In this document: positions 8,145 through 15,201 of the stretch, one piece after another
Position numbering within the stretch: position 1 is the stretch's first letter
Layout of the letters: the number at the start of each line of letters is the position of its first letter
NCBI GenBank assembly: GCA_900551415.1
Contig: URWB01000014.1
Location: 1-26,556 of the forward strand
Direction of reading: 5' to 3'
DNA: 26,556 bases
Source: an uncultured Eubacteriales bacterium
Lineage (GTDB): Bacteria; Bacillota; Clostridia; Peptostreptococcales; Anaerovoracaceae
Notes under the pieces: generated by a model
What the model was told of the DNA's origin: nothing
The model's input: the letters and a program-made list of their open reading frames with translations, nothing else
Database searches by the model: none
Position numbers and translations under genes: made by a program

Positions 8145-8447
8145 ATGGCAAAAAAAGGAGATTGGGTTCGCATTCACAATGTGGTGCTCAAAGCAGAAGA
8201 AAGAACCGCAAAGATCCCGACTGATACGCAGCACTGCGATCTGGAAATGTGGGATAAAGGCAGCCTGCTCGAAGACAGCGCCGAGATTGGGAATTCGGTC
8301 ACGGTGGAAACCGCGACCGGCAGGATCGCAAAAGGCGTATTGTTGGAAGAAAATCCGTGCTATAAGCACAGCTACGGAGACTTCGTTCCGGAGATCATCG
8401 AAATCGATAAACAATTAAGAAAGATCATGGCTGGAGGTGAACGGTAA
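8145..8447 (+). CDS. ortA: 2-Amino-4-oxopentanoate thiolase, small (alpha) subunit OrtA
   Basis: This 100-residue protein has the length and beginning (GDWVRIHNVVL) expected of OrtA, the small subunit of the thiolase first described in clostridial ornithine fermentation. With OrtB it cleaves 2-amino-4-oxopentanoate with CoA to acetyl-CoA and D-alanine, using pyridoxal phosphate. It has conserved-looking acidic and glycine positions but no motif that identifies it alone; the call depends on its pairing with ortB. AGGAGGG lies upstream of the ATG. The stop codon overlaps the ortB start by one base (TAATG), so the subunits are translationally coupled. No ornithine aminomutase or diaminopentanoate dehydrogenase genes are present, so here the substrate must come from elsewhere, most likely HplG. 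Confidence 0.88.
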   Translation: MAKKGDWVRIHNVVLKAEERTAKIPTDTQHCDLEMWDKGSLLEDSAEIGNSVTVETATGRIAKGVLLEENPCYKHSYGDFVPEIIEIDKQLRKIMAGGER

Positions 8448-9871
8448 TGGTATTGGCAAAAGACTATAATTCCGTTATGGCAAGATCTGAAGAGATCATG
8501 AAAAAGACTCTGGGGCTTGATTACAGTCAGTTCGAAAGTGGTTCCATTGCGTTCGACTACGAGGGTCTGATGGATGCTGCGGCATCGGTGTACAGCCTGG
8601 ATGATGTTTTAAAAATGCAGAAAGAGATCGGCGTTGGCAATACGCCGCTGCTGGAACTCCGCAACATCACCGCTCTGGCAAGAAAATATGCCAAACCGGG
8701 ATACGGCGCCAGAATCTTCACCAAGGACGAAGCCGCAAATCCATCCGGTTCCTTTAAGGATAGAAGAGCGTCCATCGCGGTCGCGCATGCAAAGAAACTC
8801 GGCTACGAGGGCGTCATTGCCGCAACTTCCGGAAACTATGGCGCAGCTGTTGCGTCTCAGGCAGCGATGCGGGGTCTGAAGTGCATCATCGTACAGGAGT
8901 GCTATGATTCCCACGGCGTCGGTCAGCCGGAAATCGTAGAAAAGGCGCGGAAGTGCGAAGCTCTCGGTGCAGAGGTTTTACAGCTGACCGTGGGACCGGA
9001 GCTGTTTTATGAACACCTTTCGGTTATGGAAGACACTGGATATTTCAATGCTTCCCTGTATTCCCCGTTCGGCATGGCAGGAACCGAATCCCTCGGCTAT
9101 GAGATCGGCAGGGAAGTTCGGGATATCTGCGGCAAAGACCCGGCAATGGTCATCTGCACCTATGCCGGCGGCGGTATGATTACCGGCGTGGCAAGGGGGC
9201 TGGAAAAAGTTGGATGTAAAGACACACAGGTCGTCGGCGCCTCCATCGACCTGACCGGACTGCACATGGCGTCTGATACCCAGTTCAACATGAAGTCCTG
9301 CACCACCGGACATACCGGATTCGGCATTCCGCATGCGATGAACCCGGACAGCGGTGATATCCCAAGAAGCGCGGCAAGACCGCTGCGCTATATGGATCGT
9401 TATGTGACGACGACACAGGGCGAGGTCATGTACATGACAGAGATGCTGGCAATCCTGGAGGGTATCGAAAGAGGCCCGACAGGCAATACTGCACTGGCTT
9501 GTGCCTTTTGCCTTGCACAGACCTTGCCGGAAGACGAGATCATCGTCGTAGGAGAGACCGAATACACCGGCGCTGGCAAGCATATCCAGCCGCAGCTATC
9601 TTTTGCAAGACAAAATGGCATTGAAATCAAGTTCGGCGATCCGGCAACGGAAGATGTCCCGGGCAAGAACATCATTCTCCCGTCTGATCCGAGCAAGTTT
9701 AAATGTAAGGACGCAGACCTCGATCATCTCAGAAAGGGTTTGATCAAGAAGTCTGCGGCACGCGCTCACGGCAATCCGCCGACGCAGGAAGATCTGGAAT
9801 TCCTGGCGGCAGATACCAGAACTGATGTGGAATACGTAAAGGCAGCCTTACAAGAAGCAGGCCTGCTGTAG
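8447..9871 (+). CDS. ortB: 2-Amino-4-oxopentanoate thiolase, large (beta) subunit OrtB
   Basis: This 474-residue PLP enzyme of fold type II (threonine-synthase-like) has its Schiff-base lysine K104 in NPSGSFKDRRASIA. GNTPLLEL near residue 64 and the glycine-rich phosphate-binding stretch TYAGGGMITG fit the fold. OrtB catalyses the CoA-dependent thiolytic cleavage of 2-amino-4-oxopentanoate together with OrtA. Length and pairing with the preceding 100-residue gene are diagnostic; threonine synthase or diaminopropionate ammonia-lyase would not come with ortA. In this operon it completes conversion of the ring-opened hydroxyproline to acetyl-CoA and D-alanine. The YgjV-like gene follows after 10 bases. 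Confidence 0.92.
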   Translation: MVLAKDYNSVMARSEEIMKKTLGLDYSQFESGSIAFDYEGLMDAAASVYSLDDVLKMQKEIGVGNTPLLELRNITALARKYAKPGYGARIFTKDEAANPSGSFKDRRASIAVAHAKKLGYEGVIAATSGNYGAAVASQAAMRGLKCIIVQECYDSHGVGQPEIVEKARKCEALGAEVLQLTVGPELFYEHLSVMEDTGYFNASLYSPFGMAGTESLGYEIGREVRDICGKDPAMVICTYAGGGMITGVARGLEKVGCKDTQVVGASIDLTGLHMASDTQFNMKSCTTGHTGFGIPHAMNPDSGDIPRSAARPLRYMDRYVTTTQGEVMYMTEMLAILEGIERGPTGNTALACAFCLAQTLPEDEIIVVGETEYTGAGKHIQPQLSFARQNGIEIKFGDPATEDVPGKNIILPSDPSKFKCKDADLDHLRKGLIKKSAARAHGNPPTQEDLEFLAADTRTDVEYVKAALQEAGLL

Positions 9872-9881
9872 GGAGATTGGG

Positions 9882-10445
9882 ATGGAAGCGATATTGGTAC
9901 AGACTCTGGGCATTGTAGCATTGATACTGTTTATCATATCGTATCAGGTGAGATCCAATGCCGCACTGTTTCTCCTGCAGGCTGTAGGAAATGTTTGTTT
10001 TGGCATTCAGTTTTTACTGTTAGGGAGTATTGCAGGAGGTATCAGCGGGTTTGTTATTGTGGTGAGAAACTGCATGCTACTGAAAATTAATGAGTGGGAA
10101 TGGGTACGATGGAAAGGATGGATTGTTGTCATTACGACCATCAATCTGATCTTTACCATACTTACATGGAGCAGTATTTACGGTGTTTTTTCCTTTATTG
10201 CAACAACGGCCAGCACCGTTGGTTTCTGGTCCAATAATGCGCGTACCATACGTATGTGTAATCTATTCTGCGGATCACCCGCATGGCTGATACACAATAT
10301 CGGTATCGGAAGCATTGGCGGTGTCATTAACGAAGTATTTACCATCGCTTCTGTGTTAGTATCGATCCATCGTTTTGGTTGGGAGGCTTTAGGTGAGAAT
10401 CGTTTTGGAAATGCGGAGGAGCCTGACAGTACAAGAGCGAGTTAA
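9882..10445 (+). CDS. YgjV-family inner membrane protein
   Basis: This 187-residue hydrophobic protein has several membrane segments, starting at about residues 5-25 (LGIVALILFIISYQ) and continuing through the protein. The pattern SYQVRSN...LLQAVGN and the overall size match the YgjV family of small inner membrane proteins, whose function is not established. GGGAGAT precedes the ATG, 10 bases after ortB, so it is the last gene of the sigma-54 operon. The position suggests a role in uptake or export linked to hydroxyproline or D-alanine, but that is inference. A terminator follows at 10467. Confidence 0.75.
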   Translation: MEAILVQTLGIVALILFIISYQVRSNAALFLLQAVGNVCFGIQFLLLGSIAGGISGFVIVVRNCMLLKINEWEWVRWKGWIVVITTINLIFTILTWSSIYGVFSFIATTASTVGFWSNNARTIRMCNLFCGSPAWLIHNIGIGSIGGVINEVFTIASVLVSIHRFGWEALGENRFGNAEEPDSTRAS

Positions 10446-10466
10446 GCGCTGAATGAACACAATAGA

Positions 10467-10523
10467 CAAAGACCGGACTGCGTACGTCGCTGAGATGTTT
10501 CGCGACGGTCTTTGTTTTTATTT
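10467..10523 (+). terminator. Intrinsic terminator of the hydroxyproline operon
   Basis: CAAAGACCG (10467-10475) pairs with CGGTCTTTG (10506-10514), followed by TTTTTATTT. The intervening loop is about 30 bases and has some internal pairing. It ends the operon begun at the sigma-54 promoter. From here to 10655 I see no gene or other clear signal. Confidence 0.75.
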
Positions 10524-10655
10524 GCTGTCAGTAGGACTTTTTGCGATTGGTGATACCGAGCAGATAATCCGTAGAAACATGGTGAAAACGCGCGAGTTTA
10601 ATTAAAATATTTGTTGGAGCTTGACTACTGCAAAAAATGTGCAATCTGTTCCTAT

Positions 10656-10705
10656 ATTCGCCCATGTTTTGTGCAAAATTAAAAATAATTCGCCCATGTT
10701 TTGTG
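10656..10705 (+). repeat. Two direct copies of an 18-bp sequence upstream of a promoter
   Basis: ATTCGCCCATGTTTTGTG occurs at 10656-10673 and again at 10688-10705, a period of 32 bp. The second copy ends 9 bases before the -35 box of the promoter at 10715. Identical copies three helical turns apart suggest a binding site for a regulator of the DUF4143-type gene, or an ancient duplication. Confidence 0.75.
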
Positions 10706-10714
10706 ATTTATTAG

Positions 10715-10743
10715 TTGAAATACGAAGTAAAAATGGGTATAAT
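10715..10743 (+). promoter_or_regulatory. Sigma-70-type promoter of the DUF4143-type ATPase gene
   Basis: TTGAAA at 10715-10720 and TATAAT at 10738-10743 are 17 bases apart. Transcription would start near 10750, so translation cannot begin at the upstream TTG at 10715. This supports the ATG at 10784. Confidence 0.8.
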
Positions 10744-10783
10744 GGGTATTATAAGAATAAGCTCGTCACCGGAGGTGCACACA

Positions 10784-12142
10784 ATGTATCTGAAAAGAAA
10801 AGTGGATGCTTTTCTCTGTGCGTGGAAAGCAGATCCCGAAAGAAAGCCACTGATCATAAAAGGATGTCGTCAAGTAGGCAAAACAGAATCTGTTAAGCAG
10901 TTTGCAGAAAAAAATTATGAAAGCGTCATCGAAATCAATTTTATCCGAGATGAAAAATACAAAGGCATTCTCGCAGATGGATATGAGGCGTCAGCTATTA
11001 TAAAAAATATTTCCCTGATCGATCCGTCAAAAAAATTCATACCGAACAAAACGCTGCTTTTCTTTGATGAGATCACAGAATTTCCTGAAATTGCAACAGC
11101 ACTTAAATTTTTCTTCCTCGATGGAAGATTTGATGTAATTTGCAGTGGTTCTATGCTGGGAGTGAATTACCGCAAAATTGAAAGCAACAGTGTGGGCTAT
11201 AAGAAAGACTTTGAGATGTTTTCCATGGATTTCGAGGAATTTTTGTGGGCGAAGGGCTACGATGGAGAAAGAGTGAAAGATCTGCTTGCGCATATGAAGG
11301 AACTGCGTCCGTTCAGTCAGCTTGAGATGCATGTTTACCGCACACTGTTTCTCGAATTCAGTATCCTCGGCGGTATGCCGGCGGTCGTAGCGGAGTATAT
11401 TCAAAAAAATACATTTGAAGGATCGCTGGATACGCAGAAGCAGCTGATCGCGGATTATAAAGAGGATATTCGTAAGTATGCACTGGGCGTTGATCAGACT
11501 AGGATCTTGAATGTTTTTAACCGGATTGCACCGCAGCTTGCGAAAGAAAATAAGAAATTTCAAGTTTCAAAGGTTGCATCGGGTGCGCGGTTTCGGGATT
11601 ATCGCGGCTGCGTGGAATGGCTGATCGATGCCGGGATGGTAAACGCTTGTTACTGCTTGGATTTTCCGGAGTTGCCTCTGGGCGGGAATTATGATCCTGA
11701 CGTGTTCAAATTGTATTTTGCTGATACAGGCTTATTGGTGTCTATGCTGGATGATGAATCACAGGAAGATCTGCGTGCGAATAAGAATCTTGGTGTTTAT
11801 AAAGGTGCTTTGTATGAGAATATGGTTGGCGAAGCTTTCGTCAAACAGGGCTATAAACTATATTACTACAAGCGCAGTGATTCCACATTGGAAGCAGACT
11901 TCTTCCTTCGCTCCGCAACAGCATTGATCCCAATAGAAGTAAAGACAAGCAGCGGCAAAACAAAGTCTATGAAAACGCTGATCGACTCGGAAAAATATCC
12001 GGATATATGCTATGGATTCAAATTTTCTGCCAATAACATCGGTCACGAAAACCGGATCTATACATTCCCGTATTTCTGTACGTTTCTGCTGAAGCGGTTT
12101 ATGCAGGATTTTCATCCGGAAGAAGAACATCTTTCTTGCTGA
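10784..12142 (+). CDS. ATP-binding protein with C-terminal DUF4143/PD-(D/E)XK-like domain
   Basis: This 452-residue AAA+-type ATPase has Walker A GCRQVGKT at 27-34 and Walker B LLFFDE at 91-96. A winged-helix-like middle follows. The C-terminal part includes LEADFF...IPIEVKTSSG, the E/D-x-D...E-V-K layout of a PD-(D/E)XK nuclease-like fold. This is the architecture of the widespread AAA_14/DUF4143 family, whose cellular role is unclear. The start was moved to ATG 10784 because CGGAGGTG sits just upstream and a promoter occupies 10715-10743. It is a single-gene unit with its own promoter, unrelated in function to its neighbours. Such genes are often mobile between genomes, but no mobile element is visible here. 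Confidence 0.9.
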   Translation: MYLKRKVDAFLCAWKADPERKPLIIKGCRQVGKTESVKQFAEKNYESVIEINFIRDEKYKGILADGYEASAIIKNISLIDPSKKFIPNKTLLFFDEITEFPEIATALKFFFLDGRFDVICSGSMLGVNYRKIESNSVGYKKDFEMFSMDFEEFLWAKGYDGERVKDLLAHMKELRPFSQLEMHVYRTLFLEFSILGGMPAVVAEYIQKNTFEGSLDTQKQLIADYKEDIRKYALGVDQTRILNVFNRIAPQLAKENKKFQVSKVASGARFRDYRGCVEWLIDAGMVNACYCLDFPELPLGGNYDPDVFKLYFADTGLLVSMLDDESQEDLRANKNLGVYKGALYENMVGEAFVKQGYKLYYYKRSDSTLEADFFLRSATALIPIEVKTSSGKTKSMKTLIDSEKYPDICYGFKFSANNIGHENRIYTFPYFCTFLLKRFMQDFHPEEEHLSC

Positions 12143-12158
12143 ACCTCCAAAACAACTC

Positions 12159-12188
12159 TTGACAGCCGGAAGGAAAAGAGCGTAAAGT
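12159..12188 (+). promoter_or_regulatory. Possible sigma-70 promoter of mrp
   Basis: TTGACA at 12159-12164 is followed after 18 bases by TAAAGT at 12183-12188. The -35 box is perfect and the -10 box is weak. The mrp start is 62 bases downstream. Confidence 0.5.
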
Positions 12189-12249
12189 AGAATTGAAACG
12201 AAAAAGATAAAATCAGTAGGATGATACAGATAAAGGAGTGTAATCTACT

Positions 12250-13089
12250 ATGAACAATCAATCCAATGTAAAAAAAGTGATCGGTGTGGTATCCGGCAAG
12301 GGCGGGGTCGGCAAGTCCTCAGTCACGTCCATGCTGGCGGTGGCGACGCAGAGACTGGGATACAAGGTCGCGATTTTGGACGCGGATATTACCGGTCCGT
12401 CGATCCCGCAGGCGTTCGGCATCAGGAGCAAGGCGACCGGAACCGATGAGGAAATCACACCGGTGGTTTCCAAGACAGGCATCAAGGTGATCTCCATCAA
12501 CGCGCTTTTGGAGGACACGACCGATCCGGTTGTCTGGCGCGGTCCGGTGCTGTCCGGGGTCATTGATCAGTTCTGGAACAACGTGGTTTGGGGCGATATC
12601 GATGTGATGTATGTGGATATGCCGCCGGGTACCGGTGACGTCGCGCTGACGGTATTCCAGTCGCTGCCGCTGGACGGGCTGGTCATCGTAACCTCACCGC
12701 AGGAACTGGTATCCATGATCGTCGAAAAAGCCGTCAAAATGGCGCAGCTGATGAACGTTCCGGTTATCGGGATCGTTGAAAACCTTTCCTACTACGTCTG
12801 TCCGGATTGCGGCGCGAAGCACAAGATCTTCGGTGACGGTCATGTCGGCGATGTCGCGAAAAAATACAGCATCGAGGCGATCGCGGAGATTCCGATCAAT
12901 CAAAAGATTGCGGCGGCTTGTGATAAAGGCATGATCGAGCTGTTTGACGGGGAGTGGCTGGACAATATGGTCAAGGTCTGTCTGGAAGCTGACAATCCAA
13001 ATAAACATGACGGCATGCCGCAGGCGCCGGAAATCTGCACCCATGACTGCGCGAGTTGCGGCGCGGAGGGCTGCGGCAGCAGAGCGTAA
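12250..13089 (+). CDS. mrp: Mrp/NBP35-family Fe-S cluster carrier ATPase
   Basis: This 279-residue P-loop ATPase has the deviant Walker A SGKGGVGKS at 15-23 and the paired C184-P-D-C187, which binds a bridging [4Fe-4S] cluster between two subunits. The family (Mrp/ApbC/NBP35) holds and transfers Fe-S clusters in the cytosol. The C-terminus carries an additional Cys cluster, C263, C267, C270 and C275, after a linker, which could bind metal or a second cluster. The ATG follows AAGGAG at 12233-12238. It is apparently monocistronic, ending at the hairpin at 13145. Its usefulness to the Fe-S-rich glycyl radical activase in the same region is plausible, but mrp is a general housekeeping gene. Confidence 0.93.
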   Translation: MNNQSNVKKVIGVVSGKGGVGKSSVTSMLAVATQRLGYKVAILDADITGPSIPQAFGIRSKATGTDEEITPVVSKTGIKVISINALLEDTTDPVVWRGPVLSGVIDQFWNNVVWGDIDVMYVDMPPGTGDVALTVFQSLPLDGLVIVTSPQELVSMIVEKAVKMAQLMNVPVIGIVENLSYYVCPDCGAKHKIFGDGHVGDVAKKYSIEAIAEIPINQKIAAACDKGMIELFDGEWLDNMVKVCLEADNPNKHDGMPQAPEICTHDCASCGAEGCGSRA

Positions 13090-13144
13090 GCACATCGTCA
13101 GAACGGTCACGTTTTGCAGGCGGAATCTTTGAGCAAAATTCACG

Positions 13145-13169
13145 AAAAGCACACACATTGTGTGCTTTT
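13145..13169 (+). terminator. Hairpin terminator after mrp
   Basis: AAAAGCACACA (13145-13155) and TGTGTGCTTTT (13159-13169) form a perfect 11-bp stem with a 3-base loop. The T-tract is short, so termination is probable but not certain. Confidence 0.7.
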
Positions 13170-13196
13170 GTGCGTTAAGATGTAGGAAGTGAAAAA

Positions 13197-13292
13197 GTCC
13201 GCGAGCTTTGCAGAAAGTCCGCGGATTTCGCGGAAGCCTCGCGAATTCGTGAGATATCCGCGGGCCCGCGGGAAATCCGCGAAAGCTTCGCG
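13197..13292. repeat. Cluster of CGCG-containing palindromes
   Basis: Within 96 bases there are at least four palindromes. TCCGCG-N5-CGCGGA is at 13218-13234, near-palindrome TCGCGAATTCGTGA at 13239-13252, perfect CCGCGGGCCCGCGG at 13258-13271, and CGCGAA-N3-TTCGCG at 13278-13292. The last one ends 9 bases before the ribosome binding site of the next gene. It may be a leader RNA structure, a protein-binding array or a methylation-prone site; the role is unknown. Confidence 0.65.
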
Positions 13293-13315
13293 TGTGGATG
13301 AAAGGAAGTCTTGCT

Positions 13316-14206
13316 TTGTTTGGGTATGTATTGGTCAACAAACCGGAATTAAAAATCAGAGAATTTGATACCTATCGCAGCTACTACTGCGGACTCTGCC
13401 ACGCGCTCAAGGAGCGGCACGGACTGGTAGGCCGGATGACGTTGAACTACGATATGACTTTTTTAGTGATGATCCTTTCGGACCTCTATGACCTGCCGGA
13501 GGAAACCAAATGCGCCAGATGTATCGTGCATCCGATGCACAAGCACTGCAGCCGCAAAAGCGCGGTTTCTGACTACTGCGCGGATATGTGCGTGCTGCTG
13601 GCCTATTACAAGCTGCAGGACGACTGGAACGATGAGCATAAGACCAAAGCCCTGCTGGCGAAGGCACTGCTCAAGCCGAAGGCCGGACGCGTGGCTGCCG
13701 CGTATCCTGAGAAGGCTGCGTTCATCGAAAAAAAGATGAACATGCTGACCATAGTCGAAAGCGCGCGTGATCTGCCGCTGGACAAGGTCGCCAAGGTATT
13801 CGGCGAAATTCTCGCGGAGGTCTTTACGTACCGGGAGGATTACTGGAAAGATGATTTGTATAAAATCGGCTTTTATTTAGGAAAATATATTTACCTTTTG
13901 GACGCGTATGAGGATATCGAGGACGATCTGAAGACCGGAGCCTACAATCCGTTCAAGGACTTATATCAAAACGCAGGCTTTGAAGATCAGGTACTGAACC
14001 TGCTGCTTTTGATGATCAGCGAGTGTACGGATGCGTTTGAGCGCCTGCCGCTGGTCGAGAACGTGGAAATCCTCAGAAACATTTTGTATTCCGGCGTTTG
14101 GGCGCGCTATGGCAAGACCAAGACCGCGCATGCGGAAGCGAAGGAAAACAACAAGCCGCGGCACAGCCGGAAAGGAGAAAAAACGACCGCAGATGGATCC
14201 ATATAA
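13316..14206 (+). CDS. DUF5685-like protein with two Asp-rich, isoprenoid-synthase-like motifs
   Basis: With a TTG start at 13316 (AAAGGAAG at 13301-13308, seven bases away) the protein is 296 residues and begins MFGYVLVNKPEL, as expected for the family; ATG 13298 lacks a ribosome binding site. Family function is unknown. Visible features are Cys pairs (CGLC at 25-28, CARC at 66-69, C78, C88, C92), then AYYKLQDDWNDE with DDxxD at 102-106. Later comes LGKYIYLLDAYEDIEDDLKTGAYNP, with a second Asp-rich motif at 196-204. Spacing and flanks resemble squalene/phytoene synthases (VVDDIVDE and NILRDVGED...GRxYLP types). I infer a helical class I isoprenoid-synthase-like fold, not proven activity. The Lys/Arg-rich tail is probably disordered. 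The J-domain gene starts inside its last 14 bases, so the two are co-expressed. Confidence 0.75.
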   Translation: MFGYVLVNKPELKIREFDTYRSYYCGLCHALKERHGLVGRMTLNYDMTFLVMILSDLYDLPEETKCARCIVHPMHKHCSRKSAVSDYCADMCVLLAYYKLQDDWNDEHKTKALLAKALLKPKAGRVAAAYPEKAAFIEKKMNMLTIVESARDLPLDKVAKVFGEILAEVFTYREDYWKDDLYKIGFYLGKYIYLLDAYEDIEDDLKTGAYNPFKDLYQNAGFEDQVLNLLLLMISECTDAFERLPLVENVEILRNILYSGVWARYGKTKTAHAEAKENNKPRHSRKGEKTTADGSI

Positions 14207-14909
14207 GGTACTTGGTCTCCGTTATGATGCAACGGAGGAAGAAATCAAAAAAGCATATCGCTCGCTCAGCCGTAAATATCATCCGGACGCGAATGTTGGC
14301 AAGCCGAATCAGAAGGAGCTGGAGGAAAAGTTCAAGGAAGTGCAGCAGGCCTACAGCATGATCATGGATCAGCGCCAGGGAAAGGGACAGGCTCGGCAGG
14401 CTTACGGCGGCGCTTATGACGATGTCGCGTGGAATCCGTTCGGCGGCGAATTTTGGGGATTCGGCGGTCAGCAAAATCCGTTCGGCAGCGACTATCGGCC
14501 GCAGGAGGAAAGCAAGGACGAGCAGTATATGCGTTCGGCATTGAATTATATCCAAAACGGATACTTTCGAGAGGGGCTGAACGTGCTCGAGCAGGTGCGG
14601 GAGCGAAGAGGACAGTGGTACTATTACAGCGCATTCGCGAATTATCGCGTCGGCAACAACGCCATCGCGTTGGAACACGCGAAGGCGGCCTGCGCGTTTG
14701 AACCGAATAACCCGTATTACGCGAATCTTTTACGGCAGCTGCAGGGCGGGGAAACCCGTTATCAGCAGCGCAGCGCCCGCTATGGCGGCAATCCGTCGAT
14801 GCAGGGCTCCAATTATTGCGCGCAGCTTTGCACGAGCATGCTCTGCATGAGCATGTGCTGCGGAGGCGGCGGATATATGGGAGGAGTGCCGATTTTGTGC
14901 TGCATCTAG
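14193..14909 (+). CDS. J-domain protein with TPR-like region and Cys-rich tail
   Basis: The start is taken as ATG 14193 (MDPYKVLGL), where a standard J domain begins; an upstream extension of the frame is only the shadow of the preceding gene. The protein is 238 residues. The J domain spans 1-65 with HPD at 30-32. A Gly/Phe-rich linker (about 75-105) and a TPR-like helical region (about 112-180, ALNYIQNGYFREGLNVLEQV and on) follow. The tail after residue 200 holds seven cysteines, with spacing CxxxCxxxxCxxxCC then CC near the end, in a Gly/Met-rich setting. It lacks the DnaJ zinc-finger repeats, so it is a specialised DnaK partner. The 14-base overlap with the DUF5685-like gene suggests that this protein is its client or partner. 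Confidence 0.88.
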   Translation: MDPYKVLGLRYDATEEEIKKAYRSLSRKYHPDANVGKPNQKELEEKFKEVQQAYSMIMDQRQGKGQARQAYGGAYDDVAWNPFGGEFWGFGGQQNPFGSDYRPQEESKDEQYMRSALNYIQNGYFREGLNVLEQVRERRGQWYYYSAFANYRVGNNAIALEHAKAACAFEPNNPYYANLLRQLQGGETRYQQRSARYGGNPSMQGSNYCAQLCTSMLCMSMCCGGGGYMGGVPILCCI

Positions 14910-14992
14910 TTCACGCCAAAGCACAGTACAAGAGAGAAACATACCGCGCCCTGCATCGCGTCGATTACGATGATTGCGCGGAGCATAAGATC

Positions 14993-15051
14993 AAAAAACC
15001 TGAGGTTTCGCAGCATGCCGATGCGCGGCACGCGCGAAACTCAGGTTTTTT
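14993..15051 (+). terminator. Strong intrinsic terminator after the J-domain gene
   Basis: AAAAAACCTGA-G-GTTTCG (14993-15010) pairs with CGAAACTCAGGTTTTTT (15035-15051), a 17-bp stem with one bulged G and a T-tract. The T-tract runs directly into structured repeat copy 1. Confidence 0.88.
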
Positions 15052-15172
15052 ATTATATAGGAAATATCGCATAGCGGTATTTCCGGAATCACGACAAAAG
15101 CACCTTGCAAAGCGGCGCTCATGGGTGAGCGCCATGTGCGCATAGAAATCTCTGATTTCGTTATGCGCACTT
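15050..15172 (+). repeat. Structured intergenic repeat, copy 1 (3' end diverged)
   Basis: This is one of three copies of a roughly 128-bp element (others at 23513 and 24466). It starts TTATTATATAGG in the T-tract of the preceding terminator. It contains three hairpins: GGAAATATC...GGTATTTCC, GGCGCTCA-TGGG-TGAGCGCC and GTGCGCATA...TATGCGCAC. The conserved GACAAAAG is present, but its 3' partner CTTTTGTC is lost: after GCGCACTT the sequence departs from the other copies. The copy fills the space between convergent genes, ending about 30 bases before the dehydrogenase stop codon. Confidence 0.88.
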
Positions 15173-15201
15173 CCAAACGGCAGCCGATGCCGCGGCCTGC
15201 G

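Noticed and set aside
8145..9871. Ornithine fermentation cluster, based on ortA and ortB
   Set aside because: No ornithine racemase, aminomutase or diaminopentanoate dehydrogenase genes are in the cluster.
10715..10783. N-terminal extension of the DUF4143-type protein from TTG 10715
   Set aside because: The extension is occupied by a TTGAAA-N17-TATAAT promoter, and a good ribosome binding site precedes ATG 10784.
14031..14192. Upstream extension of the J-domain protein
   Set aside because: It overlaps the end of the DUF5685-like gene in another frame, and the J domain starts naturally at 14193.
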